Positions 53,097 to 63,085 of a DNA stretch of 64,000 nucleotides are shown piece by piece. Source of the stretch: Luteimonas mephitis DSM 12574 (lineage in GTDB: Bacteria; Pseudomonadota; Gammaproteobacteria; Xanthomonadales; Xanthomonadaceae); the NCBI RefSeq assembly GCF_000422305.1, contig NZ_KE383816.1, positions 608,566 to 672,565 of the forward strand, in the 5' to 3' direction. The translations under genes and the position numbers were made by a program. The number at the start of each line of letters is the position of its first letter. Position 1 is the first letter of the stretch. The notes beneath the pieces are model-generated. The model did not search any database. It saw nothing but the letters and a program-made list of their open reading frames with translations, and was not told where the DNA came from.

Positions 53097-56000
53097 CTAC
53101 AGGTCGATGCCGAAGCCGATGCCGGCCGAGGTGTCATCGCTGCTGAATGCACCGCCGATCGAGAACGACGCGCGTTCGCCGATCTGCTTCGAGTACCCCA
53201 CCGACAGCGCGCTCTCGCCGTTCTGCCAGCCAGCGCCCACCGCCACCCGGCCGCGTTCGCTGCGGCCACCGGCGGCGTTCATCGCCATGTTCATCATCGC
53301 CGAGCTCATCGCCCCCATCCGGTCGATCCGCTTGTCCTGCTGGTTCAGCCGGTTGCCCAGGTTGTCGCTGAGCTGCTGGAACTGGTCGTCCAGCGCGGTG
53401 AACTTGCTGTCGGTGTAGGCATTGGCCGACGCCAGCGTCCTGGTCGCGGTGGTGTCGGTGTAGGCGTTGGCCGAATCGAGCGTCTCCTGGTCAAGCGCCG
53501 CCGGGTTGGGCGCCTGGGCCACGGGCGCCGCCTGGCCGCCGGTGGACGGACCGCCGGTGGACCGCGACGGGGTGCCGGTGGGTTCGGCGTCGCCGGCCGG
53601 GCCGGTATGTGCGTCATTGCCGGCGTCATTGCCTGCAACGCGGTCGTCGACCTGCCGGGCGCTGCCGCTGGAGGCGGTGGCCGGGGCCGACCCCGTTCCC
53701 GCATCGCCTTCCAGCGACCCGACACGGCCATCGATCTCGGTCACTTTGGCGTCCAGCGCGCTGAGCGCCGAGCCGACGTCGCCATAGCTGCCGCCCTGGA
53801 TGACGTAGGTCGGTGCGGTGAACACGCCACCAGAGAAACCGGCCCCGCCGCCGAGCGCGGAGGCCGCGGCGCCGAGCTGGCCCATGTTCGCCACATCGGT
53901 CGCCTGCGTGCCAGCCGCCACGTTGACGATCTGGCGCTCGGCCCCCGCCGCGCCCACCGAGACGCTGTTGTCCCGGTCGGCCAACGACTGTGCACCGATG
54001 GCGATGCTGTTCCCGGCCGAGGCGTAGGCGCCGTAGCCGATCGCGGTGGATGCCGCGCCGGAGGCCCGGCTGCTGAAGCCGGCCGCAGTTGCGTAGTCAC
54101 CGCTGGCCACGCTCTTGGCGCCGGTTGCCGTGCCACGGGTGCCGGTGGCTTGGGCGCTGTAGCCGGTCGCCGTCCCCGATACGCCGCTGGCCAGACTGCC
54201 CGCGCCGAGCGCGACCGCATTGGCCCCGCTGGCCGTTGCGCCCGCGCCGGCCGCCACCGCCCGGAGATCACCGACCGTGGCCGCGCCCGAACCGCTGGCC
54301 TTGAACGACTGCGCGGTCGCGCCGGCCGCTTCGGCCACCGCGTTGAGCTGGTCCAGGTTCACGGCATCCGTGCCCTCGGTGCCCGCGGCGACGTTGGTGA
54401 TCTGGCGCGTGAGGCCGCGTTGCGCCGATCCCACCGACACCGCGTTGGCGCGGGTGGCGTCGGACAGCGCGCCCAGCGCGACCGAATTGTCCGCCGCCGC
54501 GGACGCTTCCGGCCCGAGCGCCAGGCTCGATGCGCCGGTGGCGAAGCTCAGCGTGCCGAGCGCGACCGCGTGGTCGCCGATCGCGAAGCCACCGCCGACC
54601 GCGATCGCGTAGGCACCCTGCGCCTTGGCGCCGGCGCCGATCGCGGTCGCGGTCTGCCCGGACGCCTCCGCGCCCTTGCCGATCGCGGTGCCGTAACTGC
54701 CGGCGAAGGTGTTGCGGCCGACCGCGGTGGCGCTGTCGCCAAGGGCATTGCCGCCCACCGACACCGCCATCTCGCCACCGGCGTAGGCGCTGCTGCCCAC
54801 CGCCACCGAGGCGTATTCGAGCGCGTTGGCGCCGTTGCCGATCGCAGTGCTCTCCTGCCCGGCGGCGATGGTGGCGAACCGCTCCAGCTCGCCGGTATTG
54901 CCGTTCCACACGTAGGCGTAGCCGCCCAGCGCGGTCGAGCCCGCGCCCGTCGCCTGGCTGCCGGCACCGTACGCGGTTGCGTCGGCGGCGCTCGCGAGGC
55001 TGTCCAGGCCGGTCGCCGTGGTGTACTCGGCGAGTGCGTTGGCACCGCTGCCGAAGGCCGACGCGCCGTAGCCGATCGCGCTGGCCGCTTCGCCGGCCGC
55101 CGTGGCGTTGGCGCCTTCGACATACGCTCCGACGCTGTCGGCGTCCGGGTCGTCGCTGGCCTTGAAGAAGTAGTCGGTATTGTCCGCGGTCTTGGCCACC
55201 TCCTGCAGCTGCGCGAGGTTCACCGCGTCGGTGTCCTCGGTGCCGGCGGCGACGTTGGTGATCTGGCGGTCGAACGGCGCCACGCCGCTGGTCGGGTCGA
55301 CGACCGAGCTGCCGACCGAGACCGTGTTGGCGCGGTCGGCCACCGACCAGGCGCCGAGCGCGACGCTGTTCTCGGCGAGCGCGTCGCTCTCGTAGCCAAG
55401 GCCGGTGGCGTAGTCGACGCGGGCGCGCGCCTGGCGGCCGAACGCGCTCGCGCCCCAGCCGGCGGTGCCGGACATCTGCCCGACCGCGGTGTTCTCGTCG
55501 CCGTAGGCGATGCCACCCACCGAGACGCTGCGCGCGCCGTCGGCCTCGGCCCAGGTGCCGATCACGGTGCTGAACACACCGCGTGCCCGCGCCTGCTGGC
55601 CGATCGCCACGCTCCAGTCGCCGCGCGCGGTGCTGGCCGCACCGATCGCCACCGAGCTTTCGCCGCTGGCCTCGGACACCGCGCCCACCGCGACCGAGCC
55701 ATAGCTGGTCGCGCGCGCGGCCACGCCGATCGCAGTCGACTCCTGCCCCGAGGCTTCGGTCGACCAGACCTGCTCTTCACCGGTCTGGCCGTCGTACACG
55801 ATCATCTGCCCGCCGATCGCGGTCGCACTCTGGCCGGTGGCCTGGCTGCCGACGCCGTAGGCCGTGGCCCACTGCGCGCTGGCGAGGCTGCCGTAGCCGC
55901 CGGCGGTCGCCATGTCGGCAAGTGCCATGGCGCTGCTGCCCAGCGCCGAGGCGCCGCTGCCGATCGCGCTGGCCGCCTCGCCGGCCGCGGTGGCGTTGAT

Positions 56001-58328
56001 TCCTTCGACATAGGCGCCCGCGCCGTCGCTGTCCGGGTCGTCGCTGGCCTTGAAGAAGTGATCGGTGTTGTCCGCCGTCTTCGCGACCTCCTGCAGCTGC
56101 GCGAGGTTCACCGCGTCGGTGTCCTCGGTGCCCGCCGCGACGTGGGTGATCTGGCGTTCGCGGCCTGCACCGCCAATCGAGACGCTATTGGCGCGATCAG
56201 CCAGGGAGCCCGCGCCGAGGGCGATGCTGTCTTCGGCTTCCACCCGGCTGCCCACGCCGAGCGCGACTCCGCTGTTGCCGACGACGGCCGAACCGGTGCC
56301 GATGGCGACGCCGTGAGTGGCGGTCACGCTGGTCGCGTAGCCGAGCGCAACGCCGTAGTCGCCGTCGACCACGCTGCGGCTGCCGATCGCGGTTGCGTAG
56401 TCCGCGCCAACCACGCTGATCGCCCCCAGCGCCATCGCCATGTGGCCTTCCACGGCCGCGCCCGCGCCCAGCGCGGTGGTCAGCGCGCCGTTGGCGTAGG
56501 CAGCCGGGCCGAAGGCGCTCGCGCCCAGGCCCGCCGCCGTGGTGCCGGTGAGATAACCGCTCGGGAATGCGCCGCCGCTCTGGAACAGCACGATGTCGCC
56601 GGGACTGCCGACTGCGACCGAATAGTCGCCGCTGGTGTTGCTGCCGTAGCCGTAGGCGGATGAACCCACGCCCGCGGCCTGCGCATAGCCGCCGCTGGCG
56701 GTGCCCAGGTCGCCGGCGCTGCTGCGGTAGCCCGCCGCCGTGGCTTGCACGCCGGTAGCGGCGGATTCGACGCCGAACGCGCTGGCGTACTCGCCGCTCG
56801 CCGACGCGCCTGCGCCGGCGGCGATGGTCCAGGTGCCGGTCGCGCTGGCGCCGGCGCCCACGGCGGTGGCGTCCTCGCCGGAAGCGAGCGTGCGGCTTTC
56901 GACGACGTTGCCGTTCCCGTCGTCGGCGCTGCGCGTGCCCCCCAGGGCCACGCTCGATTCGCCGCTGGCCTCGGCACTGCTGCCGTAGGCGGACGCATCG
57001 ACGCCACTGGCCACGGCGCCGTAGCCGCTGGCGGTGGCGAATTCGCCAACCGCGACCGCGCCGCTGCCCAGCGCCGAGGCGCCCATGCCCAGCGCGCTGC
57101 TGCTGGCGCCGATGGCGGTGGTGTAGTCGCCTTCGGCGAGCGCGTCCGAGCCCAGCGACGTGCTGTCCTCGCCCAGGGCCGCGCTCTGGAAGCCGCTGGC
57201 GGTGCTGCCCGCGCCGTCGGCGACGCTCAGCGCGCCGCTGGCGGTGGCGTGCTCGCCGTTGGCCTGCGTGCCGGCACCCACGGCGGTGGCGCCCTCGCCG
57301 TCCGCCACGGTCCTGACCAGTTCGTTTGTCGCCGGGTCTAGGAAGTAGGCGCCGCCGAGCGCGGTGCCGTTGGCACCGTTGACCTGGCTGCCCGCACCCA
57401 GCGCAGTGGCTCCCCGCGCGGCCGCGCCGGCATTGGTGCCGATCGCGATGGCGTAATCGGCAAGTGCCGCCGACTGGTCGCCGATGGCGACGCTCTCGAT
57501 GCCGGCCGCTTCGCTGATGAAGCCCAGCGCGACCGCCAATTCGCCGCTGGCGGTGGCGCCGATCCCGCCGGCCAGTGTGTTGGTGCCGACGGCAGCGGCG
57601 CTGGTTCCGAGCGCGGTGCCGCCGCTGCCGGAGGCCAGCGACAGATTGCCGATCGCGGTGGCATCGGAGGCGGTGGCGCGTGCGGTGGGGCCGACCGCGG
57701 TGGCGAACTCGCCGCTGCCCTTGGCGCCGGCGCCGACCGCAACGGCCTGGGTCCCGGAGGCGACGGTCTTTTCGAACCGCGCGAACCCGTTGTAGGCGCC
57801 GCCGATGGCAACGCTGCTGCTGCCGGTGGCTTCGGCCATGCCGCCCACCGCGACCGCGGCGAAGTCCGAGGCGATGCTCTGCTGGCCGATCGCGACGCCC
57901 CACTCGCCGCTCGCGGCGGCCTGCACGCCGGCGGCGAGCGCGCGCGAACCGGCGGCGACGCTGTCCGAGCCGATCGCCACGGCGCCGCCGGCGGTCGCCT
58001 GCGCGTCCTCGCCGATGACGTCATCGACGTTGGCTGCGAAGAAATGGTCGGCATCGCCGGCGGCACGGCGCGGCGGCAGCTTGCTGCCGCGATCCGGGAG
58101 CGGTTCGATCGTCGCCGTGGCGCAGTCGTCGCGGGCCGGCTGGCTGGCGTCCCGGCGAATCTCCTGGCGGTTGTCGGCTTGCGCCGCGCGGCAGGCGTCT
58201 TCGGCGGGCGCGGGCGCAGCGGGCAGCGAAGGCGGTGTCGCGCGGGTTGCCTGCGACGCGGGGGATTGGGCCAGGACAGGCTGCGACAGGACCAACAGCA
58301 GTGCGGCGTACAGCGGCGTACGGATCAT
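53097..58328 (-). CDS. trimeric autotransporter adhesin (YadA-like)
   Basis: This is a 1743-aa secreted adhesin. The signal peptide ends PVLAQS; an N-terminal region with two Cys is followed by long arrays of head repeats of the AIGxxAxAxGxxAxALG type. Four neck motifs of the form RQITNVAAGTEDTDAVNLAQ lie near residues 722, 1019, 1304 and 1463. A short coiled stalk (LDDQFQQLSDNLGNRLNQQD) leads to the four-strand YadA anchor. The last residue is Leu (GIGFGIDL), not the usual aromatic. GAGGGAAGA precedes the ATG. Lies downstream of a CadC-like regulator. Confidence 0.95.
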   Translation of the reverse strand: MIRTPLYAALLLVLSQPVLAQSPASQATRATPPSLPAAPAPAEDACRAAQADNRQEIRRDASQPARDDCATATIEPLPDRGSKLPPRRAAGDADHFFAANVDDVIGEDAQATAGGAVAIGSDSVAAGSRALAAGVQAAASGEWGVAIGQQSIASDFAAVAVGGMAEATGSSSVAIGGAYNGFARFEKTVASGTQAVAVGAGAKGSGEFATAVGPTARATASDATAIGNLSLASGSGGTALGTSAAAVGTNTLAGGIGATASGELAVALGFISEAAGIESVAIGDQSAALADYAIAIGTNAGAAARGATALGAGSQVNGANGTALGGAYFLDPATNELVRTVADGEGATAVGAGTQANGEHATASGALSVADGAGSTASGFQSAALGEDSTSLGSDALAEGDYTTAIGASSSALGMGASALGSGAVAVGEFATASGYGAVASGVDASAYGSSAEASGESSVALGGTRSADDGNGNVVESRTLASGEDATAVGAGASATGTWTIAAGAGASASGEYASAFGVESAATGVQATAAGYRSSAGDLGTASGGYAQAAGVGSSAYGYGSNTSGDYSVAVGSPGDIVLFQSGGAFPSGYLTGTTAAGLGASAFGPAAYANGALTTALGAGAAVEGHMAMALGAISVVGADYATAIGSRSVVDGDYGVALGYATSVTATHGVAIGTGSAVVGNSGVALGVGSRVEAEDSIALGAGSLADRANSVSIGGAGRERQITHVAAGTEDTDAVNLAQLQEVAKTADNTDHFFKASDDPDSDGAGAYVEGINATAAGEAASAIGSGASALGSSAMALADMATAGGYGSLASAQWATAYGVGSQATGQSATAIGGQMIVYDGQTGEEQVWSTEASGQESTAIGVAARATSYGSVAVGAVSEASGESSVAIGAASTARGDWSVAIGQQARARGVFSTVIGTWAEADGARSVSVGGIAYGDENTAVGQMSGTAGWGASAFGRQARARVDYATGLGYESDALAENSVALGAWSVADRANTVSVGSSVVDPTSGVAPFDRQITNVAAGTEDTDAVNLAQLQEVAKTADNTDYFFKASDDPDADSVGAYVEGANATAAGEAASAIGYGASAFGSGANALAEYTTATGLDSLASAADATAYGAGSQATGAGSTALGGYAYVWNGNTGELERFATIAAGQESTAIGNGANALEYASVAVGSSAYAGGEMAVSVGGNALGDSATAVGRNTFAGSYGTAIGKGAEASGQTATAIGAGAKAQGAYAIAVGGGFAIGDHAVALGTLSFATGASSLALGPEASAAADNSVALGALSDATRANAVSVGSAQRGLTRQITNVAAGTEGTDAVNLDQLNAVAEAAGATAQSFKASGSGAATVGDLRAVAAGAGATASGANAVALGAGSLASGVSGTATGYSAQATGTRGTATGAKSVASGDYATAAGFSSRASGAASTAIGYGAYASAGNSIAIGAQSLADRDNSVSVGAAGAERQIVNVAAGTQATDVANMGQLGAAASALGGGAGFSGGVFTAPTYVIQGGSYGDVGSALSALDAKVTEIDGRVGSLEGDAGTGSAPATASSGSARQVDDRVAGNDAGNDAHTGPAGDAEPTGTPSRSTGGPSTGGQAAPVAQAPNPAALDQETLDSANAYTDTTATRTLASANAYTDSKFTALDDQFQQLSDNLGNRLNQQDKRIDRMGAMSSAMMNMAMNAAGGRSERGRVAVGAGWQNGESALSVGYSKQIGERASFSIGGAFSSDDTSAGIGFGIDL
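55146..56160 (-). repeat. 888-bp internal duplication in the adhesin
   Basis: The segment around 56035-56160 (neck plus TADNTDHFFKASDDPD) recurs at about 55147-55271, offset by exactly 888 bp (296 codons), with only scattered base changes. Flanking head repeats look less similar. It indicates domain duplication within the gene. Confidence 0.75.
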
Positions 58329-58484
58329 CGTGTCTTCCCTCGAAGTGGAACGTCAGGGGCCTGCGGGGGCAGGCGGGCTGGAAATGCATGACAGCCAGCG
58401 GAGGCTGGGCGGCGCCTGGCGCGCTGTCATTCCAGTTGTTTGACGATCCTGTTTCCGGGAGATTTCCTCAGCTCGATCAGCTGC

Positions 58485-60950
58485 TTACAGGGCAGCGGCC
58501 GGGTCGGGCGGCAGCGGCGCGAGCAGTTCGGGCGGGATCGGCCGCTCGCCGGCCAGCGTCCGTGCACGCGCCACGGCCGCCTCCCACTGCCCGTGCTGGC
58601 CGAGTTGGGCGTACAGCGCCACCTGCAGCAGCGCCAGCCCGAAGTCCTGCTCGGCCCAGGGCGTGGCGCGTCCGGCGAGGCCGCCGGCCTCCGCGATCTG
58701 GCCGCGTGCCAGCCGCCAGCGGGCGTACGCCTCGACGGCCGCGGCGATCTCCACCGGGATTGCGCGCTGCTCGGCCAGTGCGAGCGCGGCCCGATAGTCC
58801 GGTTCGCCGGCAGCGCCGGCCTGCAGCGCGCGCAGCAGCCGCAGCGGAACGACGGCGCCGGCCCGCGCGGCATCGGCCGGCAGCGCGTCGGCGGGCATCG
58901 CGTCGACGAGTCGCAGGTCGAGCGCCTGCGCGGACTGCGCGCGCCGCAGTTGCATCCAGGCGCGCAGGTGCGGGCGGCGGGCCGGCGGCCAGTCGGCGAG
59001 CGCGGCATCGGCGATCCGCACCACCGCGCGCGGGTCGCCGGCCTGGCGCGCCAGCTCCATGCGCAGGTAGTCGCGGCGCTTGTAGTCGCCGGGGACCACG
59101 CGCGCGGCCTCGGGCATCGCCAGCAGCTTGCCGGCCTCGGCCAGCCGGCCGACGGCCAGCAGCGCCTCGGCGCGGCCGAGCAGGATGTTGGCGCGCTGGG
59201 CCGGGTCGCGGACCCGCGGCAGCAGCGCCCAGGCGCGGTCGCTTTCGGCCAGCGCGGCCTCGGGCTTGAGCAGCTGCAGCCGCGCGGTGAGCAGCATGCC
59301 GCTGATCCCGGCCAGCTCGTTGACCGCGCCCATCGATTCGAAATCGCGCGCGGCCTTCTCGAAGTAGCCCACCGCCTGCACCGGGCGCTCGCGGTCCATT
59401 TCCAGGTTGCCGAGATTGGCGTCCACCCGCGCCACCGCGAGCGCATCACCCGCGCGCAGCAGTTGCACCCGCGCGCGGCCGAGGTCGGCCAGCGCCTGCT
59501 CGAAGCGCCCCTGCGAGGAACGCGTCACTCCGCGGCCGTTGAGCGCGCGGCCCAGTTCGGCCGGCGCGGCGGCGCGTTCGAGCAGGGCGATCGCTTGGTC
59601 GTAGCTGCGCTCGGCCTCGGCGTAGCGGTCGAGGCGGATCAGCATCGCGCCGTGCGAACTGAGCAGGCGCGCGCGGAACATCGGGTCGGCACGCGCGGCC
59701 TGGCTGCCGAGCAGTTCGTCCAAAGTGGCCAGCCCGCGCTGGTACTCGCCAGCGCGGAAGTCCACCTGCGCCAGCCGGTAACGCAGCTGCGGGCGCGCGC
59801 GCTGCAGTTCCGGCGCGTCGTTGAGGATCCTGCGCGCGGTGTCGAGTTCGTTGGCCAGCATCGCCGACTGGGCGCGCTGCAGGCGTTCGTCCAGGCCGGG
59901 TTCGGGCTCACCCGCGGCGACGACCGCATCGCCGCCGAGCGCCGCCAGCAGCCGGTCACCGGCAACGCGGGTGGCTTCGAGCAGGTCGCCGGCCTGCGCC
60001 TGGCCGCGCTGCACCAGGCCGTGGCGATCGGTCGCGAGCAGGCGCACGGTCCAGCGGCCGTCGTCGCCGCTGGCCCGGCTTTCGACGATCCAGTCCACGC
60101 GCGCGGCGCGGCGCAGCTGCTGCACGTCGGGCGCCTGCGCGGCGTCACCGGCGTCGCGCAGGAGGCTGAGCGTGGTGTCGCTCGACAGCGCCGGCAGGCC
60201 GCCACGGCGGATCCGGTCGGCGAGGTAGTCCATCAGCCCGAGCCGCGCCCAGGCCACGTTGCCCGGCCCTTCGACGCGCGTGGGCAACACCATGATCGCG
60301 CGCTGCGCCGTCGCGCCGGCCACCGCCGGGGCGGGCGCGGGCAGCGTGCGCCGCTGCCAGGCGAACGTCGCGACCACGGCCGTTAGCACCAGCGCCGCGA
60401 CGGCCAGCATCGCGAACGACCGGTGGCGGGCCAGGCGCGGCGCGGGCGCGGCGAAGGAAGCGGCCGGCGCGACGTGCGCGCCCTGCGGCGCAGCGGCCAG
60501 CGGCGACGTGGACGACGGCATCGGCGTTGCCGGCGCCGCGGGTTGCCCCTGGATCGCGGCGGCATCGACGACCGGCATCGTGGGGACCGACGGGGAATCC
60601 GCCTCCGGCGCGGCGGGCACTGCCGGCGCGTGCTCGACCGTGGTCTGCGCGACCCAGCGGAAGCCGAAGCGCGGCACCGTGCGGATCATCCGCTGTTCGT
60701 GGCCGTCGTCGCCGATCGCGCGCCGGCTGCGCAGGATGATCTGGGCGAGCTGCGCATCGGACACATCGCTGCGCGAGAACACCGCGCCGGCGAGCTCGTC
60801 GCGATCGACGGCGCGCTCGCGGTGCTCGATCAGGTGCACCAGGCACTCGAACACCCGCGCCGGCAGCGCCACCGCGGCATCGTCGTGCAGCAACTCGCGC
60901 TTGGCCAGGTCCAGCACGTGGCGGCCGAAGCGATAACGCACGTTCGTCAT
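58485..60950 (-). CDS. CadC-like membrane transcription regulator with TPR domain
   Basis: This is an 821-aa protein. Residues 1-100 are an OmpR/PhoB-type winged helix (RVFECLVHLIEHRERAVDRD, ending TVPRFGFRWVA). A Pro/Ala linker leads to one membrane helix at 179-197 (FAMLAVAALVLTAVVATFAW), then a large periplasmic part: a small alpha/beta domain followed by many TPR-like helix pairs (DRYAEAERSYDQAIALLERA). A membrane-bound sensor-regulator design as in CadC. It is 156 bp upstream of the adhesin on the same strand and may control it. Confidence 0.88.
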   Translation of the reverse strand: MTNVRYRFGRHVLDLAKRELLHDDAAVALPARVFECLVHLIEHRERAVDRDELAGAVFSRSDVSDAQLAQIILRSRRAIGDDGHEQRMIRTVPRFGFRWVAQTTVEHAPAVPAAPEADSPSVPTMPVVDAAAIQGQPAAPATPMPSSTSPLAAAPQGAHVAPAASFAAPAPRLARHRSFAMLAVAALVLTAVVATFAWQRRTLPAPAPAVAGATAQRAIMVLPTRVEGPGNVAWARLGLMDYLADRIRRGGLPALSSDTTLSLLRDAGDAAQAPDVQQLRRAARVDWIVESRASGDDGRWTVRLLATDRHGLVQRGQAQAGDLLEATRVAGDRLLAALGGDAVVAAGEPEPGLDERLQRAQSAMLANELDTARRILNDAPELQRARPQLRYRLAQVDFRAGEYQRGLATLDELLGSQAARADPMFRARLLSSHGAMLIRLDRYAEAERSYDQAIALLERAAAPAELGRALNGRGVTRSSQGRFEQALADLGRARVQLLRAGDALAVARVDANLGNLEMDRERPVQAVGYFEKAARDFESMGAVNELAGISGMLLTARLQLLKPEAALAESDRAWALLPRVRDPAQRANILLGRAEALLAVGRLAEAGKLLAMPEAARVVPGDYKRRDYLRMELARQAGDPRAVVRIADAALADWPPARRPHLRAWMQLRRAQSAQALDLRLVDAMPADALPADAARAGAVVPLRLLRALQAGAAGEPDYRAALALAEQRAIPVEIAAAVEAYARWRLARGQIAEAGGLAGRATPWAEQDFGLALLQVALYAQLGQHGQWEAAVARARTLAGERPIPPELLAPLPPDPAAAL

Positions 60951-61219
60951 GGGATCAGGATGCGGGATCTGGCCAGCGCGCGCATGGGCCGGACATCATG
61001 CAGGAGCCGGCGCCGGGCGTGGAATCGGCCTGCCCGGGGTTCCGTCCGTCGCGCGGGCGGCGGGATTCGCCGGTGTTCGCGCACACCGGCCGGGAACAGC
61101 CGGGACAGCGCTCGTTTCGAGCACGGCGATGCGCTCTTCCCGACGGCGGAACTGACTGTTCCATGCAGCCGGCCATGCCGGCGTGCGCCGCGGTGTCCGG
61201 CCTCACGGGCCGGCGTTGC

Positions 61220-61627
61220 TCAGGGGTTTCCTGTTCCGTTTCCGGCCACCCGCACCATTCGATCGAGCAGCCCGTCGAGGACCGCCGCCGGATCGGCGCT
61301 GCGCCCGGTGTGCACGGGCGACATCTGGATGATCGAACTGCGCCGTGCAGTGAGCCAGTGGAAGCGCGCGCGCGGCGGCAGCGCGCCGATCGGGCCGCTG
61401 CCGGGGCCGCCGCGGCAGATGATGGCGATCGCTTCGAGGTGGGCGCGCAGGGTGTCGAGGTCGATGCGCGGGTCGAGTGCGCGCACCCGTGCGGCGTCCA
61501 GTTCGATCCCGGCTTCGAGCAGGCCGGTCGTCTGGCACGACACCACCACGCCGACGTTGACGAACTCCTCGCGCTCGACCCGCGGCACCACGCGGATCAC
61601 CGCATAGTCATAGATGGCCGTGGGCAC
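61220..61627 (-). CDS. DUF3037 domain protein
   Basis: This 135-aa protein starts at a [38 protein letters not shown] and the segment LRAHLEAIAIICRGGPGSGP fit DUF3037, a family of unknown function often encoded with HipA-like kinases. The start lies inside the kinase gene (20-base overlap), so they are coupled. The 269 bp between it and the regulator gene hold nothing clear. Confidence 0.8.
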   Translation of the reverse strand: MPTAIYDYAVIRVVPRVEREEFVNVGVVVSCQTTGLLEAGIELDAARVRALDPRIDLDTLRAHLEAIAIICRGGPGSGPIGALPPRARFHWLTARRSSIIQMSPVHTGRSADPAAVLDGLLDRMVRVAGNGTGNP

Positions 61628-62381
61628 GCAGCGCCTCCCCGAGGAATGCCTCGCGCTGCCGCAGCCGCGCGCAGAAGTGTTCGACGTAGGCGCGGCGATG
61701 CGCACCGGCGTCGGCGAACGCGGGCTCGCCGGCCAGCCATGCGTCGGGCACCAGCGCGACGATGCGTTCGATGTCGTCGTCGCCGATGCGCGTCGACAGC
61801 GCGGCATCGGCCTCGCGCAGGCGGCTGGCCAGCGGCAGCAGCACGTGCTGGGCGATGTGGGTGAACGGCGACGCGGCCGCCTGCGCGGCGCTGGCCCAGT
61901 CGTGGTGGAAGTACAGCGCGGCGCCGTGGTCGATCAGGTGCAGCTTGCGGTGCCACATCAGCAGGTTGGTGTTGCGCGCGGTGCGGTCGACGTTGCTGGT
62001 GAAGGCGTCGAACCACACGATCGACGAGGCGAGCAGCGCATCGGGCTGCTCGACCAGCGGATCGAAGTTGATCGCACCGGGCAGGTAGTCGAGGCCGACG
62101 TTGAGCCCGCCGCTGGCGCGGATCAGGTCCTGGATCTCGGGGTCGGGCTCGGTGCGGGCGAGGTCGGGGTCGAGATCGAGCAGCACGATTTCCGGGATCG
62201 GCAGGCCGAGCAGGCGCGCGAGTTCCCCGGCGATCACTTCCGCGACCAGCGCCTTCGCGCCCTGCCCGGCACCACGGAACTTCATCACGTACATGCCGTC
62301 GTCGTCGGCCTCCACCACCGCCGGCAGCGAGCCGCCCTCGCGCAGCGGGGTGACGTAGCGGGTGGCAGCGACCGTCCTCAT
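61608..62381 (-). CDS. HipA-like kinase domain protein
   Basis: This 257-aa protein resembles the HipA-like kinase family that pairs with DUF3037 rather than classical 440-aa HipA toxins. Kinase-like marks are [20 protein letters not shown] (nucleotide-binding lysine), [20 protein letters not shown] (catalytic Asp/Asn) and [15 protein letters not shown] (metal Asp). There is no HipB-type DNA-binding partner. The start overlaps the ung stop by 4 bases. Substrate unknown. Confidence 0.8.
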   Translation of the reverse strand: MRTVAATRYVTPLREGGSLPAVVEADDDGMYVMKFRGAGQGAKALVAEVIAGELARLLGLPIPEIVLLDLDPDLARTEPDPEIQDLIRASGGLNVGLDYLPGAINFDPLVEQPDALLASSIVWFDAFTSNVDRTARNTNLLMWHRKLHLIDHGAALYFHHDWASAAQAAASPFTHIAQHVLLPLASRLREADAALSTRIGDDDIERIVALVPDAWLAGEPAFADAGAHRRAYVEHFCARLRQREAFLGEALRAHGHL

Positions 62382-63085
62382 GCGGCATCCAGCTGCGCGC
62401 GCGGCGGCAGCGACCAGTCGATCGGCGTCTTGCCGTTGCGCGACAGGTAGTCGTTGGCGGCGGAAAAATGCCCGCTGCCGAGGAAGCCGCGATGCGCCGA
62501 CAGCGGCGAGGGATGCGTGGTCCTGAGCACACGATGGCGACGCGTGTCGATCACCTTGCCCTTGGCCTGAGCGTAGGCGCCCCAGAGCAGGAACACCAGG
62601 CCTTCGCGTTCGCGGTTGAGGCTGTCGACGACGTGGTCGGTGAATCCTTCCCAGCCCTTGCCCTGGTGCGAACCGGCGCGGCCTTCCTCGACCGTGAGCA
62701 CCGAGTTGAGCAGCAGCACGCCGCGCCGCGCCCAGGGCACCAGGTAGCCGTGGTCGGGGCGGGCAATGCCAAGGTCGCGCTGGATTTCCTTGAACATGTT
62801 GTCCAGCGACGGCGGCACCGGCACGCCGGGCAGCACCGAGAAGCACAGCCCGTGCGCCTGGCCGGCGCCGTGGTAAGGGTCCTGGCCGAGGATCACGACA
62901 TCCACTGCGTCGAACGGCGTGGCATCGAACGCGGCGAAGATCTGCCGCGCCGGCGGGAAGATCCGCGCGCCGGCGGCATGCCGCTCGCGCAGGAACCGCG
63001 ACAGCGCCTGCATGTCGTCGCGCTGCAGGTACTCGCCGACGCGCGCCTTCCAGGAGGCTTCGAGCTTGATGTGGTCGTCGGGCAT
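62378..63085 (-). CDS. ung: uracil-DNA glycosylase
   Basis: This 235-aa family 1 enzyme removes uracil from DNA. The catalytic D69 lies in [38 protein letters not shown] has the second active-site loop, and [12 protein letters not shown] is present. The ATG at 63085 gives the normal length. In-frame sequence upstream is only heptad-repeat translation (DSRFPIP units), so it is excluded. No Shine-Dalgarno: the repeat arm directly abuts the start codon. Confidence 0.97.
   Translation of the reverse strand: MPDDHIKLEASWKARVGEYLQRDDMQALSRFLRERHAAGARIFPPARQIFAAFDATPFDAVDVVILGQDPYHGAGQAHGLCFSVLPGVPVPPSLDNMFKEIQRDLGIARPDHGYLVPWARRGVLLLNSVLTVEEGRAGSHQGKGWEGFTDHVVDSLNREREGLVFLLWGAYAQAKGKVIDTRRHRVLRTTHPSPLSAHRGFLGSGHFSAANDYLSRNGKTPIDWSLPPRAQLDAA

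Noticed and set aside
52821-56663. A 1280-codon plus-strand open frame opposite the autotransporter
   Set aside because: It is the antisense of the repetitive Ala/Gly/Ser head repeats, and the minus-strand protein has signal peptide, necks and anchor.
61608-62381. Classical HipA persistence toxin
   Set aside because: The protein is 257 aa instead of about 440, and no HipB-type antitoxin gene is next to it; the DUF3037 partner indicates a different subfamily.
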